In this document: piece after piece, positions 8,111 through 18,200 of the stretch
Numbering within the stretch: the stretch's first letter is position 1
Layout of the letters: every line of letters begins with the position of its first letter
Assembly (NCBI GenBank): GCA_017798145.1
Contig: CP059069.1
Location: 2,899,226-2,963,225, forward strand
Length of the DNA: 64,000 nucleotides
DNA from: Akkermansiaceae bacterium
GTDB taxonomy: Bacteria > Verrucomicrobiota > Verrucomicrobiia > Verrucomicrobiales > Akkermansiaceae
Direction: 5' to 3'
Position numbers and translations under genes: made by a program
Notes under the pieces: generated by a model
The model's input: the letters and a program-made list of their open reading frames with translations, nothing else
Databases searched by the model: none
Told to the model about the DNA's origin: nothing

Positions 8111-9838
8111 ATGAACATGACCCCTCGGATCTTCACCCGGCTCGGCCTGACGGCTCTCCTGGCGTTTTCCCAACCCTGCCTGGCCGCCGAGGAAATCACC
8201 TACCCTGGCGAGGCCTTCGCCAAGCTCGACACCTTCGAGGGGCTCAACCTTGAGGATGCGGACAAGCTTTTCGCCAAGGCCGACTACAAGGGCGCCTACG
8301 CAGCCTACAAGGCCTACTCCTTCGAGTTCGCGAAGAGCAAAGCCCTGCCCTACGTCCTCCTCCGCATGGGCCGCTGCCTCCACAAGCTGGAGAAGCGCAA
8401 CGCCGCGATCACCGCCTATCAGGATGTGGTCGATTATTTCCCGGACGATGTCCGCAACGCGGCCGCCGCCCTATATCACATCGGCGAGTGCCATGGCGAA
8501 AACGGCGAGGAAGCCAAGCAGACCGCCACCTGGGCGCGCATGGTCAAGGACGACGGTTACGTCACCCAGCCGAATTCCGGCACCGCCCTCACCTTCCTCG
8601 GCACGGCCATGGAGAAGCTCGGGAAATTCGACGAGGCCGCGCAATACCACTGGCGCACCGCCGTCGCCTTCCTCAAAACCAACCCCAAGGCCGCCCAATC
8701 CGCACGCGCCGCCGTCCTCGCGCACCACGCCCTGCGCAGCCCGAACCATGACAAGCTCGCGGAATTCTACATCGCCGCCAGCGGCTTCGACGGCCAGGGC
8801 CGCGATACCGGCAAGCCGGAGGAGGACGCACGCTATTGGTCCGCCGTTTTCGACACGATCCTCAGGGCTTCCGGCGAGTCCCAGCTCCGCGAAAAAGCCG
8901 CCGTCTATTGGGGCGCGAAATTCGGAGACCGCCTCCCGGACAACGACCCCCTCCGCAAGCAGTGGGCCGATGTGCAGGCGGTCCACGAAAAGGACCGGGC
9001 AAGCTGGCTCGCGCGGATGGAAAAGCAGTTCGCCAGCAAGCCGGCCACACTCGACCGTGTGCTGCAGTGGTGCGAGTGGTTCAAGCCGGATCCCGACATG
9101 CGCTCGAAATTTTTCGCGAAGCAGTCCGCACCGTTCCTGGCCGCCCTGAAAACACCGGAGAAAATGGCCCTCATGAACCGGCTGCGCCAGCCGCTCGACA
9201 TGCACGCGGAGGCGCAGACCGTGATGCGCTCGGTGCGCACCGACGGCATGACCGACGAGGAGTTCAAGGACTACGCGATGTTCCTCGCCAACTACCAGCC
9301 GGAGGAAGAGGTGCTGCGCCTCATCTCACGGATGAAGGACAGGCTCTTCGCCACCAAGGCGCGCTACGACTACTACATTTCCCGTAGCTCCCGCAACCCT
9401 CCCTACATGGAGAAAGCCCTGGCCGAGATCCCGGAGCTCCTGAAATCCCCGAAATACGCGGAAGGCCTGCCCATCATCCAGGCACGGCTGTTGCAAAACC
9501 TCGGCCGCCACGAGGAGGCCATCAAGGCCTACAACGCCGCCAACGTGCAGCCGGAATCGACCTGGGGCGTCGCAGATTCCCAGACAGCGCTCAAGCAATA
9601 CGACCAGGCGGTCAAGACCGTCAAGGAGCTGGAGGCCGTCGGCGGCGCCGTCGCCGCGAGAGCCAGCCTCAAGGCCGCCGATATCTACCGCATCTCCGGC
9701 GACAAGGGCCGCGAGGTCACCCAGCTCCGCCAGGTTCTCAAGCGCTACCCGAAGAGCGGCGAGTCCAGCGAGGCCCACAACCGTCTCGAAAGCTACGGCG
9801 TCGCCCTCAGCGGCGGCGAGGCGGAAGCGGAGGACTGA
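8111..9838 (+). CDS. Secreted tetratricopeptide-repeat protein, first gene of the giant-TPR/ExbBD cluster
   Basis: 575 residues. A clear signal peptide (MNMTPRIFTRLGLTALLAFS, cleavage after CLAA) is followed almost entirely by helical TPR-like repeats, for example LPYVLLRMGRCLHKLEKRNA, ALYHIGECHGENGEEAKQTA and a final block of KAADIYRISGDKGREVTQLR type. The open frame extends upstream into the previous gene, but the signal peptide sets the start at 8111. It lies 24 nt before a second TPR gene and probably acts in the periplasm as a scaffold for the same system. No enzymatic motif is visible. No Shine-Dalgarno sequence is evident. Confidence 0.85.
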   Translation: MNMTPRIFTRLGLTALLAFSQPCLAAEEITYPGEAFAKLDTFEGLNLEDADKLFAKADYKGAYAAYKAYSFEFAKSKALPYVLLRMGRCLHKLEKRNAAITAYQDVVDYFPDDVRNAAAALYHIGECHGENGEEAKQTATWARMVKDDGYVTQPNSGTALTFLGTAMEKLGKFDEAAQYHWRTAVAFLKTNPKAAQSARAAVLAHHALRSPNHDKLAEFYIAASGFDGQGRDTGKPEEDARYWSAVFDTILRASGESQLREKAAVYWGAKFGDRLPDNDPLRKQWADVQAVHEKDRASWLARMEKQFASKPATLDRVLQWCEWFKPDPDMRSKFFAKQSAPFLAALKTPEKMALMNRLRQPLDMHAEAQTVMRSVRTDGMTDEEFKDYAMFLANYQPEEEVLRLISRMKDRLFATKARYDYYISRSSRNPPYMEKALAEIPELLKSPKYAEGLPIIQARLLQNLGRHEEAIKAYNAANVQPESTWGVADSQTALKQYDQAVKTVKELEAVGGAVAARASLKAADIYRISGDKGREVTQLRQVLKRYPKSGESSEAHNRLESYGVALSGGEAEAED

Positions 9839-9862
9839 AAACTCACCAACACCAAAGCCCGA

Positions 9863-12211
9863 ATGAAAAACAACTCTGCGATCAAAAACTCCGGCTTAGG
9901 CCTCCTATGGGTCTTCGGCTCCCTGGGCATTTCGTCGTTTTCCCCGGCGCAGGAAGAACCCGCCGCCGAGCCCCGCGCCCGCGTCTCCGCCGAGATCGAC
10001 CGCGAGGCGAAGCATCTCTACGACAAGGCCGTGGAGCTCATGGAATACAAGCAATACGAGCGCGGCCTCGCCATGCTCAACACCGTGGTGCGCGACAACC
10101 AGGGCACCCTCCTCGCCCACATGGCTCACATGGCGATGGGCAGGCATTTCCTCGAACAGCGCGACACCAAGGAAGCCCTCGGTCATTTCATGCTGCTCAC
10201 CCGCCTGCTCGCACCGGTGCCGGGCGAAAAGCAATCGGCGGAAGTCGAGGAGCTTTACCATGAGTCGCTCTTCCAGGCCGGGTTCAGCCAATACCAGGCC
10301 GGCCAATATGCCGCCGGTTTCCCGCTCTTCCGACAGCTCACCGAGGTAGCCGGCCGCACGAAATGGGCGAACATGGCCTACTTCTACATCGGCATGAGCC
10401 ACTACAACCTGAAGAACTGGAACAAGGCCATCGACTCCCTCTCCCTCGTCGGCACCGAGGTCGAGGACGCCTCCGGCGAATCCGGCGACGAGCTGGGCCG
10501 CATCGAGATCGGCCAGCGTTTCTACTCCAAGATCGAGGACGCCGACATCCCCATCATGCGCAAGCTCAACATCCCGGTCACCGCCGAGGTGAAGGTCAGC
10601 AGCGGCGATTCGGAAACAATCACCGGCGTGGCCGTCCCCGGAAAGCCCAACGAAATGCTCGCTTCCGCGCCCACCATCCTCGGCGATCCCAAGCCCGGCG
10701 ACGGCGTCCTCCAGATGGTCGGCGGTGACACCCTCACCGTCACCTACATCGACGAGAGCACGCTCGACGGCCAGAAGGGCATCAAGCGCACCGGCCAGGT
10801 TCGCGCCGTCAGCACCGGCACGGTCGGGTTTTTCCTCGGAGATTACTCCACCCCGGCCTACATCGCCTACCCCGGCCAGCCGCAGGTCGTCATGCTCCGC
10901 GATGCGGATCTCGATAAATCCCCGCAGGCGGAAACCCTCACCCTCACCGTCACCTCCCGCTACAAGGTCGAGGCCAAGGAAGCCGCCGAGTCCGATGAAA
11001 TGTTAGACATCTTCGCCCTTGAGGATGAGCAAAAGGACGTCTGGAAAGACCGCGACAGCGTCACCGTGCAGCTAACAGAAACTGGCGAAGGCCCACAGAT
11101 CCGCACCGGAGCATTTGCCGGAAGGATACAGCTCGCACCCATCGCGGATGGCGTTGAGCCGGTTGCCACAGACAACGTCCTGAGCTGCGACGAGCTCGAC
11201 GAACTTGTCGTCCGCTACACGGATGAAGTGCATCTCTACGGGGATGAACCGCGTGAAAGCGAGGCGAAGATCAAGGTCTCCGGCTCCGTGAACTCCGGCG
11301 TCACCGCAGACCAGTACGTCGTTTTCGAGGAGCTCCTGAAAGCCCGCAAAAGCTCGGTCGAGGCGGAAGCGCTCGTCGGCCTCGGAGACATCTACAAGGA
11401 CATGGGCCTCGACCAGCGCGCCGCCATGCGTGCCAAGGAAGCCCTCGACAAGGTCGATCCAATCATCGTCAACCGCGCCAAGCTCCCCGGTGATCTCGTC
11501 GAGGCCGCCTTCAAGCTCAAGTGGGAGGGCGAGCTGCTCAAAGACGATTTCGATGCCGCCACCGCCACCTGCCTCGCCTTCAACCGCCTCTACCCCGAGT
11601 CCGTCCTCGCCGACCAGGCGCTCATGACCCTCGGCCGCAGCCTCACCGACAGCGGCGAATACGAACGCGCCGTCGAGGTCTATGGCCGCGTCCTCCAGCT
11701 GGAAAATCCCATTTCCGGAGCCGAGGCGCAGTTCCGCATCGGCGAGGCCTTGCAGAAGGAGGCGGAGGAAATCACCGAAGCCTCCGACGAGACAAACAGC
11801 AAGTGGGGCAGGGCCGGCCTGAGCAAGGAAACCGCCCTGCAGAACCGCATGAGCGCCTCGATCCAGGCATACCGCAAGACCTACGAGACCTATCCGGAAA
11901 GCTCCTTCGCCGCCGAGGCGCTTGGCCGCGTCGTCCGCCACTACGTGGACACCGAGGATTTCGCCCAAGCCGCCGATCTCCTCGAAAGCGTCTTCAACGA
12001 CTACCCCGACGCCGCCTTCCTCGATGAGATGCTCATGCTCTGGGCCAACGTCGGCTTCCGCATGGGCGACACCGAAACCGCCAAGGCAAAGCTCCAGCAG
12101 CTAGTCTTCGACTATCCTTCTAGTGGTTTGGTTGCCGAAGCGCAGAAAAAACTCGCCGGCCTGCAGGCGGAGGCAGGCACGCCAGCAAATACGGAAGGGA
12201 CAGGGGAATGA
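9863..12211 (+). CDS. Secreted TPR protein with central beta-rich insert
   Basis: 782 residues. Signal peptide (start MKNNSAIKNSGLGLLWVFGS), N-terminal TPR-like helices up to about residue 230, then a central non-helical region and a second TPR array from about residue 500 to the end. The central region contains RDADLDKSPQAETLTLTV (about residue 350) and LTETGEG...TGAFAGRI (about residue 405). These are the same paired motifs found three times in each giant protein downstream, so this looks like a shorter relative with one module. It also has SGDSETITGV and GDPKPGDGVLQMVGGDTL segments like those of the giants. The stop overlaps the next start by ATGA, implying translational coupling. Confidence 0.82.
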   Translation: MKNNSAIKNSGLGLLWVFGSLGISSFSPAQEEPAAEPRARVSAEIDREAKHLYDKAVELMEYKQYERGLAMLNTVVRDNQGTLLAHMAHMAMGRHFLEQRDTKEALGHFMLLTRLLAPVPGEKQSAEVEELYHESLFQAGFSQYQAGQYAAGFPLFRQLTEVAGRTKWANMAYFYIGMSHYNLKNWNKAIDSLSLVGTEVEDASGESGDELGRIEIGQRFYSKIEDADIPIMRKLNIPVTAEVKVSSGDSETITGVAVPGKPNEMLASAPTILGDPKPGDGVLQMVGGDTLTVTYIDESTLDGQKGIKRTGQVRAVSTGTVGFFLGDYSTPAYIAYPGQPQVVMLRDADLDKSPQAETLTLTVTSRYKVEAKEAAESDEMLDIFALEDEQKDVWKDRDSVTVQLTETGEGPQIRTGAFAGRIQLAPIADGVEPVATDNVLSCDELDELVVRYTDEVHLYGDEPRESEAKIKVSGSVNSGVTADQYVVFEELLKARKSSVEAEALVGLGDIYKDMGLDQRAAMRAKEALDKVDPIIVNRAKLPGDLVEAAFKLKWEGELLKDDFDAATATCLAFNRLYPESVLADQALMTLGRSLTDSGEYERAVEVYGRVLQLENPISGAEAQFRIGEALQKEAEEITEASDETNSKWGRAGLSKETALQNRMSASIQAYRKTYETYPESSFAAEALGRVVRHYVDTEDFAQAADLLESVFNDYPDAAFLDEMLMLWANVGFRMGDTETAKAKLQQLVFDYPSSGLVAEAQKKLAGLQAEAGTPANTEGTGE

Positions 12212-15200
12212 CGAAACACCCAATGACCAAAACATCCAGGGCTGGTTTGCCAGGAACCGTTGGCCTTGAAGGGCGGGGCTTGGCAGGACTTCGTGCAGCG
12301 GCGGCACGGCCCCTCGTTTTCGCGTCGCTATTGCTCACGGCCAACGCATCCTTGGCCGCCGGCTTCGACGAGCAGCGCGCCACCATCTCCGCCTCCCCCG
12401 CGACCCAGCCGGAGGCCGCCATCCTATCCCTCCTGAAATCCGGCATCGAGGAAGCCAAGCCGGCCCAAGCCATCGCCGAGGCGGAGAAATGGCTGCGCCA
12501 AAACCTTCCGAAAGACGCGATGCTCCTCTTCCACGCCGCACGCGCCGCCGAGCTCAGCGGCGATGCCCCCGGCGCCGCCGCGCTCTACGAACAATTCCTC
12601 CGCAAGGCGGATCCAACGGCCACGGAGACCGGCCAGGCCATCATCGCCGTCCACTCGCTTTTCCGCGACCAGCTCAACGATCCCGGCGCCGCCTATTCGT
12701 TCAACCGCAGCAACGGCGACCGCCTCGCCACAAACACGACCGCCCGCCAGTTCGACGCATGGTTCCTGAATGAGGCCGCCACCCGCAAGGACGTGATCGC
12801 CGTCGCCAACCGCCTCCACGCCATCGCCAAGGCCGGCATCCCCGCCGATCTGTGGGTCACCTCGTACGAGCGCCATTTGCGCTGGCTGCTAGCGGAGTCG
12901 GAAGTCTATTGCGAGCAGCCCGGTGTCGCCCCATCCACCGACGAATCCGTTGCCGCCGGCAAGCAGCTCGCCAATGCCGCCATGTCCTTCAACGAGGAGC
13001 TTGCCCTGCGCCTCGATTGGGCGGTCTCCGTCCGCGCCTACAACCTCGCAAAAATCGCCGACCAAAACCCCGCACCTCCCCTCGCCGAGGCGAAAGCCCT
13101 GCTCGCGAAATTCCCGCACCACGCCGCACTTGTCCAGAACGGCTGGGCTGGCGGTGGCAACGGGCAACACTACCGCAACGACCCCGCGAAATACTGGCCG
13201 CACGAATCCGATGCCAAGATGGCTCCCATCGTCGGGGCCGCCGCGAAACTCAACCCCCTCGATCTCGCCGACCTCATGGCCACCTGGCGCAACGGATATT
13301 TCAGCGACAGGGTCGTGCGCCCGCTCGCGGTGAAATCGGTGCGCGATTTCCTGGCCGCCAAGCCGGACGCAACCAACTCCCGCACCGGCCTCCTGCTTTC
13401 CGAAAAACCATGGAACGAGCTCACCCCCGCCGAGGCCGCCGCACTCGCCCCGAAGTGCGCAGCACTTGCCGATCCGGAAGCGTCCCTCATCCGCGCTGTG
13501 GCCGCAGGCGGTGAGGCGAAGGATCTCGAAAAAATGATCGCCGCCCTCCTCGGCCCGGAGTCATGGAGACTGGGAGCCGCCGAGCTGGATGGCCGCTCCG
13601 CCGACCAGCTCTGGCACTACGCCGGACGCCCCGGTGCCAACCAGGTGCGCGATGCCAAGATCGCGGAAAGCAAGGCGCTCGCCGCGCAAGTCAAAGCCGC
13701 CGCCCTCAAGAAGGATGCCCCCGCGCCGCAGAGGCTCGCTCAGTTCACGAAGCTCTGGGCAGATTACAAATCCCCCCAGCCGAAGATCCCCGCTGTCGTC
13801 TCACGCCTCAGGTCCGCCCTGCTCATCACCCCGGAGGCCATGCCGGAATTGCTCAAGGATCGCAGTGTCGACGCCCGGCTCCTTGCCAGGAATGCAATCG
13901 CCGAGGGCATCGCCGGGCCGGAAAAAATTTGGACTGATCTCGAGATCGGCAGGATGAACCTTTCCAAATACGAGCCTTGGATCCAGGCGCTCGCCGATCG
14001 GCGTGCAGGCCGCAGCTTGAGCGAACTCAAAAAGCGCAATCCTGAGAAATATGTGCCACACCCGCTTGAGCCGGTGTTGCGCGAATCCGTCGCCACCGGG
14101 CTCAAGCAGAACAGCCTCGATCCATGGCAGCTGATCGCATGGGTCAACATGCAATACCCGGAGGACAACGCCGCACAGATCTCGCTTGCACAGGAAATCG
14201 CGAAATCCCCTGCCTGGAAAACGCTCAACTTCGAGGCCCGCTTCGCCCTGCGCGAGTGGTTCGGGAAATCCGTCGCCTCACCCGGCGAGCTTGGGTGGCT
14301 CAGCGCCGCAGACCCGGCGCTGGTTTGCAAGGATCTCCTTGCCCTGACGAAAGAGTCCGATGCTGCCTCCGCCGTCACCGCACTCACCAAGGCGATTGAT
14401 GGCATCGGGAAATCTCCGATCCGCATGGAGGTGAACGCAGCGCAGCAAATCGCAAGCCTGGACGCAGCCGTTTTCTCCGACCCCAAGGTCTTCGCCTTGA
14501 TCCTCGGGATTGCGGAATACATCCCGGAAACCAACGAGGGCAATGAGCTGTTCAAGCGCGTCTTCGCACAGGTGCGGGAGCTGCGCGACCCGGTCATGAT
14601 CCAGCAGACGGCCAGCATCATCTGGCCCTACGTCAGCGAGCGGGAGCCACGTTCTCAGTTCGCGCCCATGACGGAGTTCATCGAATCCCTGATGGATGAG
14701 CACCCCAATACGGCCTACGCCCTCGCCCGCAGGGGCGTTGACTCCCTCACCCGCGCCCGCGACAGCTATGGTTTCGAGCCCAGGAAGAATATCACCGGGG
14801 TGAAAGCGCAGATGGGCAAGTCGGCCATGCAGCTGGGCTTGGTTACCATCCCGGTCGCGAAGAACCACCCCGCCTATCCGGTTTACCAATCGCAGGGCGA
14901 TTGGCTGATGGGCAACGAGGACAGCGCATGGGCTCTTCTCGACGAGAACTGGGACTCCTTCCTTCCCGTTTACCGCGAGCTCACCGTCCCCTTCCTGAAG
15001 TGGATACTCCAGCGCACGATCTACGGCCGCGACGAGGAGCGGCAGGAAACCCTCATCAAAGCCCTCCTCGGCTGGGCCGGTGAGGCCGGCAGCCCGCTCA
15101 CCCCGCTTGAAAAAGCGGAGTTCGACATCGCCTACGGTGACATCGCCATGCAGCGCGGCCAGCTCCGCCAAGCTCACGAGATCTACGCCCGTGCCCAGAC

Positions 15201-18200
15201 CAACGAAGCCTATGCGGAGCTTTCCATCCGCCACCAGGCCGCCCTCCGCAAGGCCGCCGCCGAGCGCATCGCCAGGAACTTCGACGGCGCACTCCAGACG
15301 CTCAACGACCTCGAGCTCGAGCGCATTCCCGAGATCTGGACCGAGATCCGCTATGCCCGCGCCGAGGTTTATTACGACATGGAGGAATTCGACGACGCCA
15401 AGGACGATATCGACTCCATCCTCTCCCGCGAGCCGAACCATGCGGATTCGAAAATCCTGTTGGGTAAAGTCCAGCTCAAGCGCCAGAAACTCATGGAGGC
15501 CACCGAGGTCGAGCTTGGCTCCGCCGCCAGCCAGAAGACGCTTTTCCCCGGCGAGAAACTGAAAGTCACCCTCGTCGATCCCACCCTCGCCGTCTCCGGC
15601 GCAGGCACCGAGATCGAGGTCGTCGTATGGGCCACCTCCGGCGACAAGGAACAGTTTTTCCTCCGCCAGTTCGGGGACCAGAAAACGAAATTCCGCGGCG
15701 AGGTGCCTACCGCCCTCGGCGCCCCCGCGCCCGGCGACAATATCCTCCAGGTCATCGGCGACGACGAGGTCTTCTACGCCTACTCCGAGCGTTTCCGGGA
15801 AAAGATGAACAACATCGCGGAGAAACGCGGCGGCCCGATCACGGTTGCCTCGGATGCGATCCTCATGGCCTCCGCGAGAAAACTCCTCACCGAAGCCGAG
15901 CAGCGCACCGCCGACATGCAGGCGACGATGGACGCGATCAAGGGCAAGGTGTCCGGCGATGTCACCGCCGCCGCCAGGGCGGAAATGGCGGCCAAGTCGC
16001 TGAGCGCCGAGGCGCGCAAGGAAGGCGGCGGCATTTCCGAGGAAGAACTCGGCCGCTACCTGACGGATGTCGCCAAGCCCGGCAACCCCATCCACGTCCG
16101 CGTCATCGACCCCGACCGCAGCCGCACCGGGGAAATCGACGAGCTCACGGTCAGCGTCAGCAGTTCCAGCGGCGATTCCGTTTCCCAGGTCACCCTCAGG
16201 GAAACGGGCACCCACAGCGGATGGTTCGAGGGCAGCATCCCCACCACCGGCGCGCAGGCACTCGCCTTCGCCAAGGACTCCGAACCGGGCCGCAACCCGA
16301 ACATGGTCATCAGCCCGGCGGCGGACACCTACCCGGCATGGCGCCCCGTCGCCGGTCAGGAAGCCCCGGATTTCCGCATCGATCTCAACGACAACAGCGC
16401 GCTCGGCGAGATGACGATCACCGCCAGGGAAAAGGGAGCCGCCCTGAAATCCTTCATGCTCCAGACCGGCATGAACGACGGCGACATGACAACCGTCGCC
16501 GTTTTCCCGAGGGAGATGATCGCCCCGAAAAGCCCATGGGCACCCTCCGTTACCGTGATGAACGACGCGGACTCACATCACAACCGCGACGCCCGGTCGG
16601 TTTACGACATCCATGAGATACGCGAGCACATGGAGCGCGGCTGGATCACCCAGAAATTCCCGGCAGGCATCGCCGAAAACGTCGCCGGCCCCTCGCAGGC
16701 CATGACCGGATCGATCCCCGGCAAGGTCAAGTGGCAGCGCGAAGGCCGCCACCACAATTCCCACGTGATCTACCGCTTCCGCGGATACTTTTACGAGCGC
16801 AGCGATGTGGTTCGGCGCTTCAAGCTTGAGCTCGGCAATTACCAGGTTCCCAAAGGCACCCATCCATCGGTCTCCAATCCCCCCCAATTCATGCTGGCGG
16901 TGAACGGCCGCCCGATCACCAACCCGGAAATGCCGAACCGCCTGGAAGGCGAAGCGGAACTCCGCCCCGGCCTCCACTCCTTCGAAATCTGGGCCACCGG
17001 ATGGGATTGCGCGATCGGGTTCGGGCGCAGCATCAAGCTGCTTGCAAACCTGGAGGACGCCGAAACCCTGGTCGATTGCCCGGACGCGTTCTTCGATCCC
17101 ACCACTTTCCCCGAGGGCACCCTCGACCAGCGCAACAGCCCGGCCACCATCACCGCAAACGGCGATGGAACCGAATTCAAGGTCGCCTTCGCGCCGGATT
17201 CCCGCGCACGCTTGCTGCGCCTGGTGTTCCTCGATAACGAGGGCAAGGTGCCCGCCCTCAACAAGCTGGCCCTCACCAACCCGGAAGGGAAAGCCATCCT
17301 GCCGGTTGCAGAGGATTTCGCCGAGCTCAACAAGAACGACACGCTTGAGATGCTCACCGGCGACAAGATCGCCGTCCGCTACGTGGACGACCGTTTTGTC
17401 ACCAAGGCCAAGGAGCGCCAGGAGCGCTCGCTCAGCGTTTCTTTCACCAACGCCTACGCGGAGTTCGCCGATATGAAGCCGCGCTTCGACAGCCGCCTGG
17501 GCGAGGACAAGCCTTACTACGAGAAACTACTACGTTTCCAGTATGACAAGCCCCTCAGCCTCGCCGTCCACGATGCGGACATGGATGTCTCGGTGCAGCC
17601 GGACAAGGTCAAGGTGAAGGTCGGTGGCCGCGAGTTCGAGGCCACCGAGACAGGCGACTCCACCGGCGTCTTCGAGCTGGTCGTCACCCCCGTTTCCGGA
17701 ACGGCGACGGGAAACCAGGTCCAGGTGGCCGAGGGCGGGACCATCACCGCCAGCTACACGGACCAGGAAAACAACCGCCCCGGCGTCCCGACGGAGCGCA
17801 TCGCCACCATAGCCCATGCCGTTTTCACCGCACCACAGATCAAGCTTTCCCATGCCACCGTAGCACCCGCCGAGGGCGAGGCATGGCGGACCCTCATCCA
17901 TGGCTTCGAGCGCCGGACTTACATGACTGAAGAGAAACCGGATCTCGCCAGCGAGGCAGTCCGCCCGCGTTGGCTCGTGGAGAACAGGATGGTGGCCTCG
18001 TCCCAGCCACCCGAAGGTGGGATCGAGGCGGTGCTTGGCCGCAGGATGTATCTGGAACTCATCGTCCCCCATCTCGCCCTGGGCACTTCATCCGATGTCA
18101 CGGTCTATGCCCAGGCCGATTCCGGCCGCGCGCGCGCTGCCGCATCAGCCGGAGGCTTCGACATTTCCGTGCCGGGCACCATCGCCCTCACCGCCACGAC

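Noticed and set aside
14278-16215. A 645-codon open frame antisense to giant protein A
   Set aside because: Shadow of the sense gene; Gly/Asp/Glu-rich without motifs.
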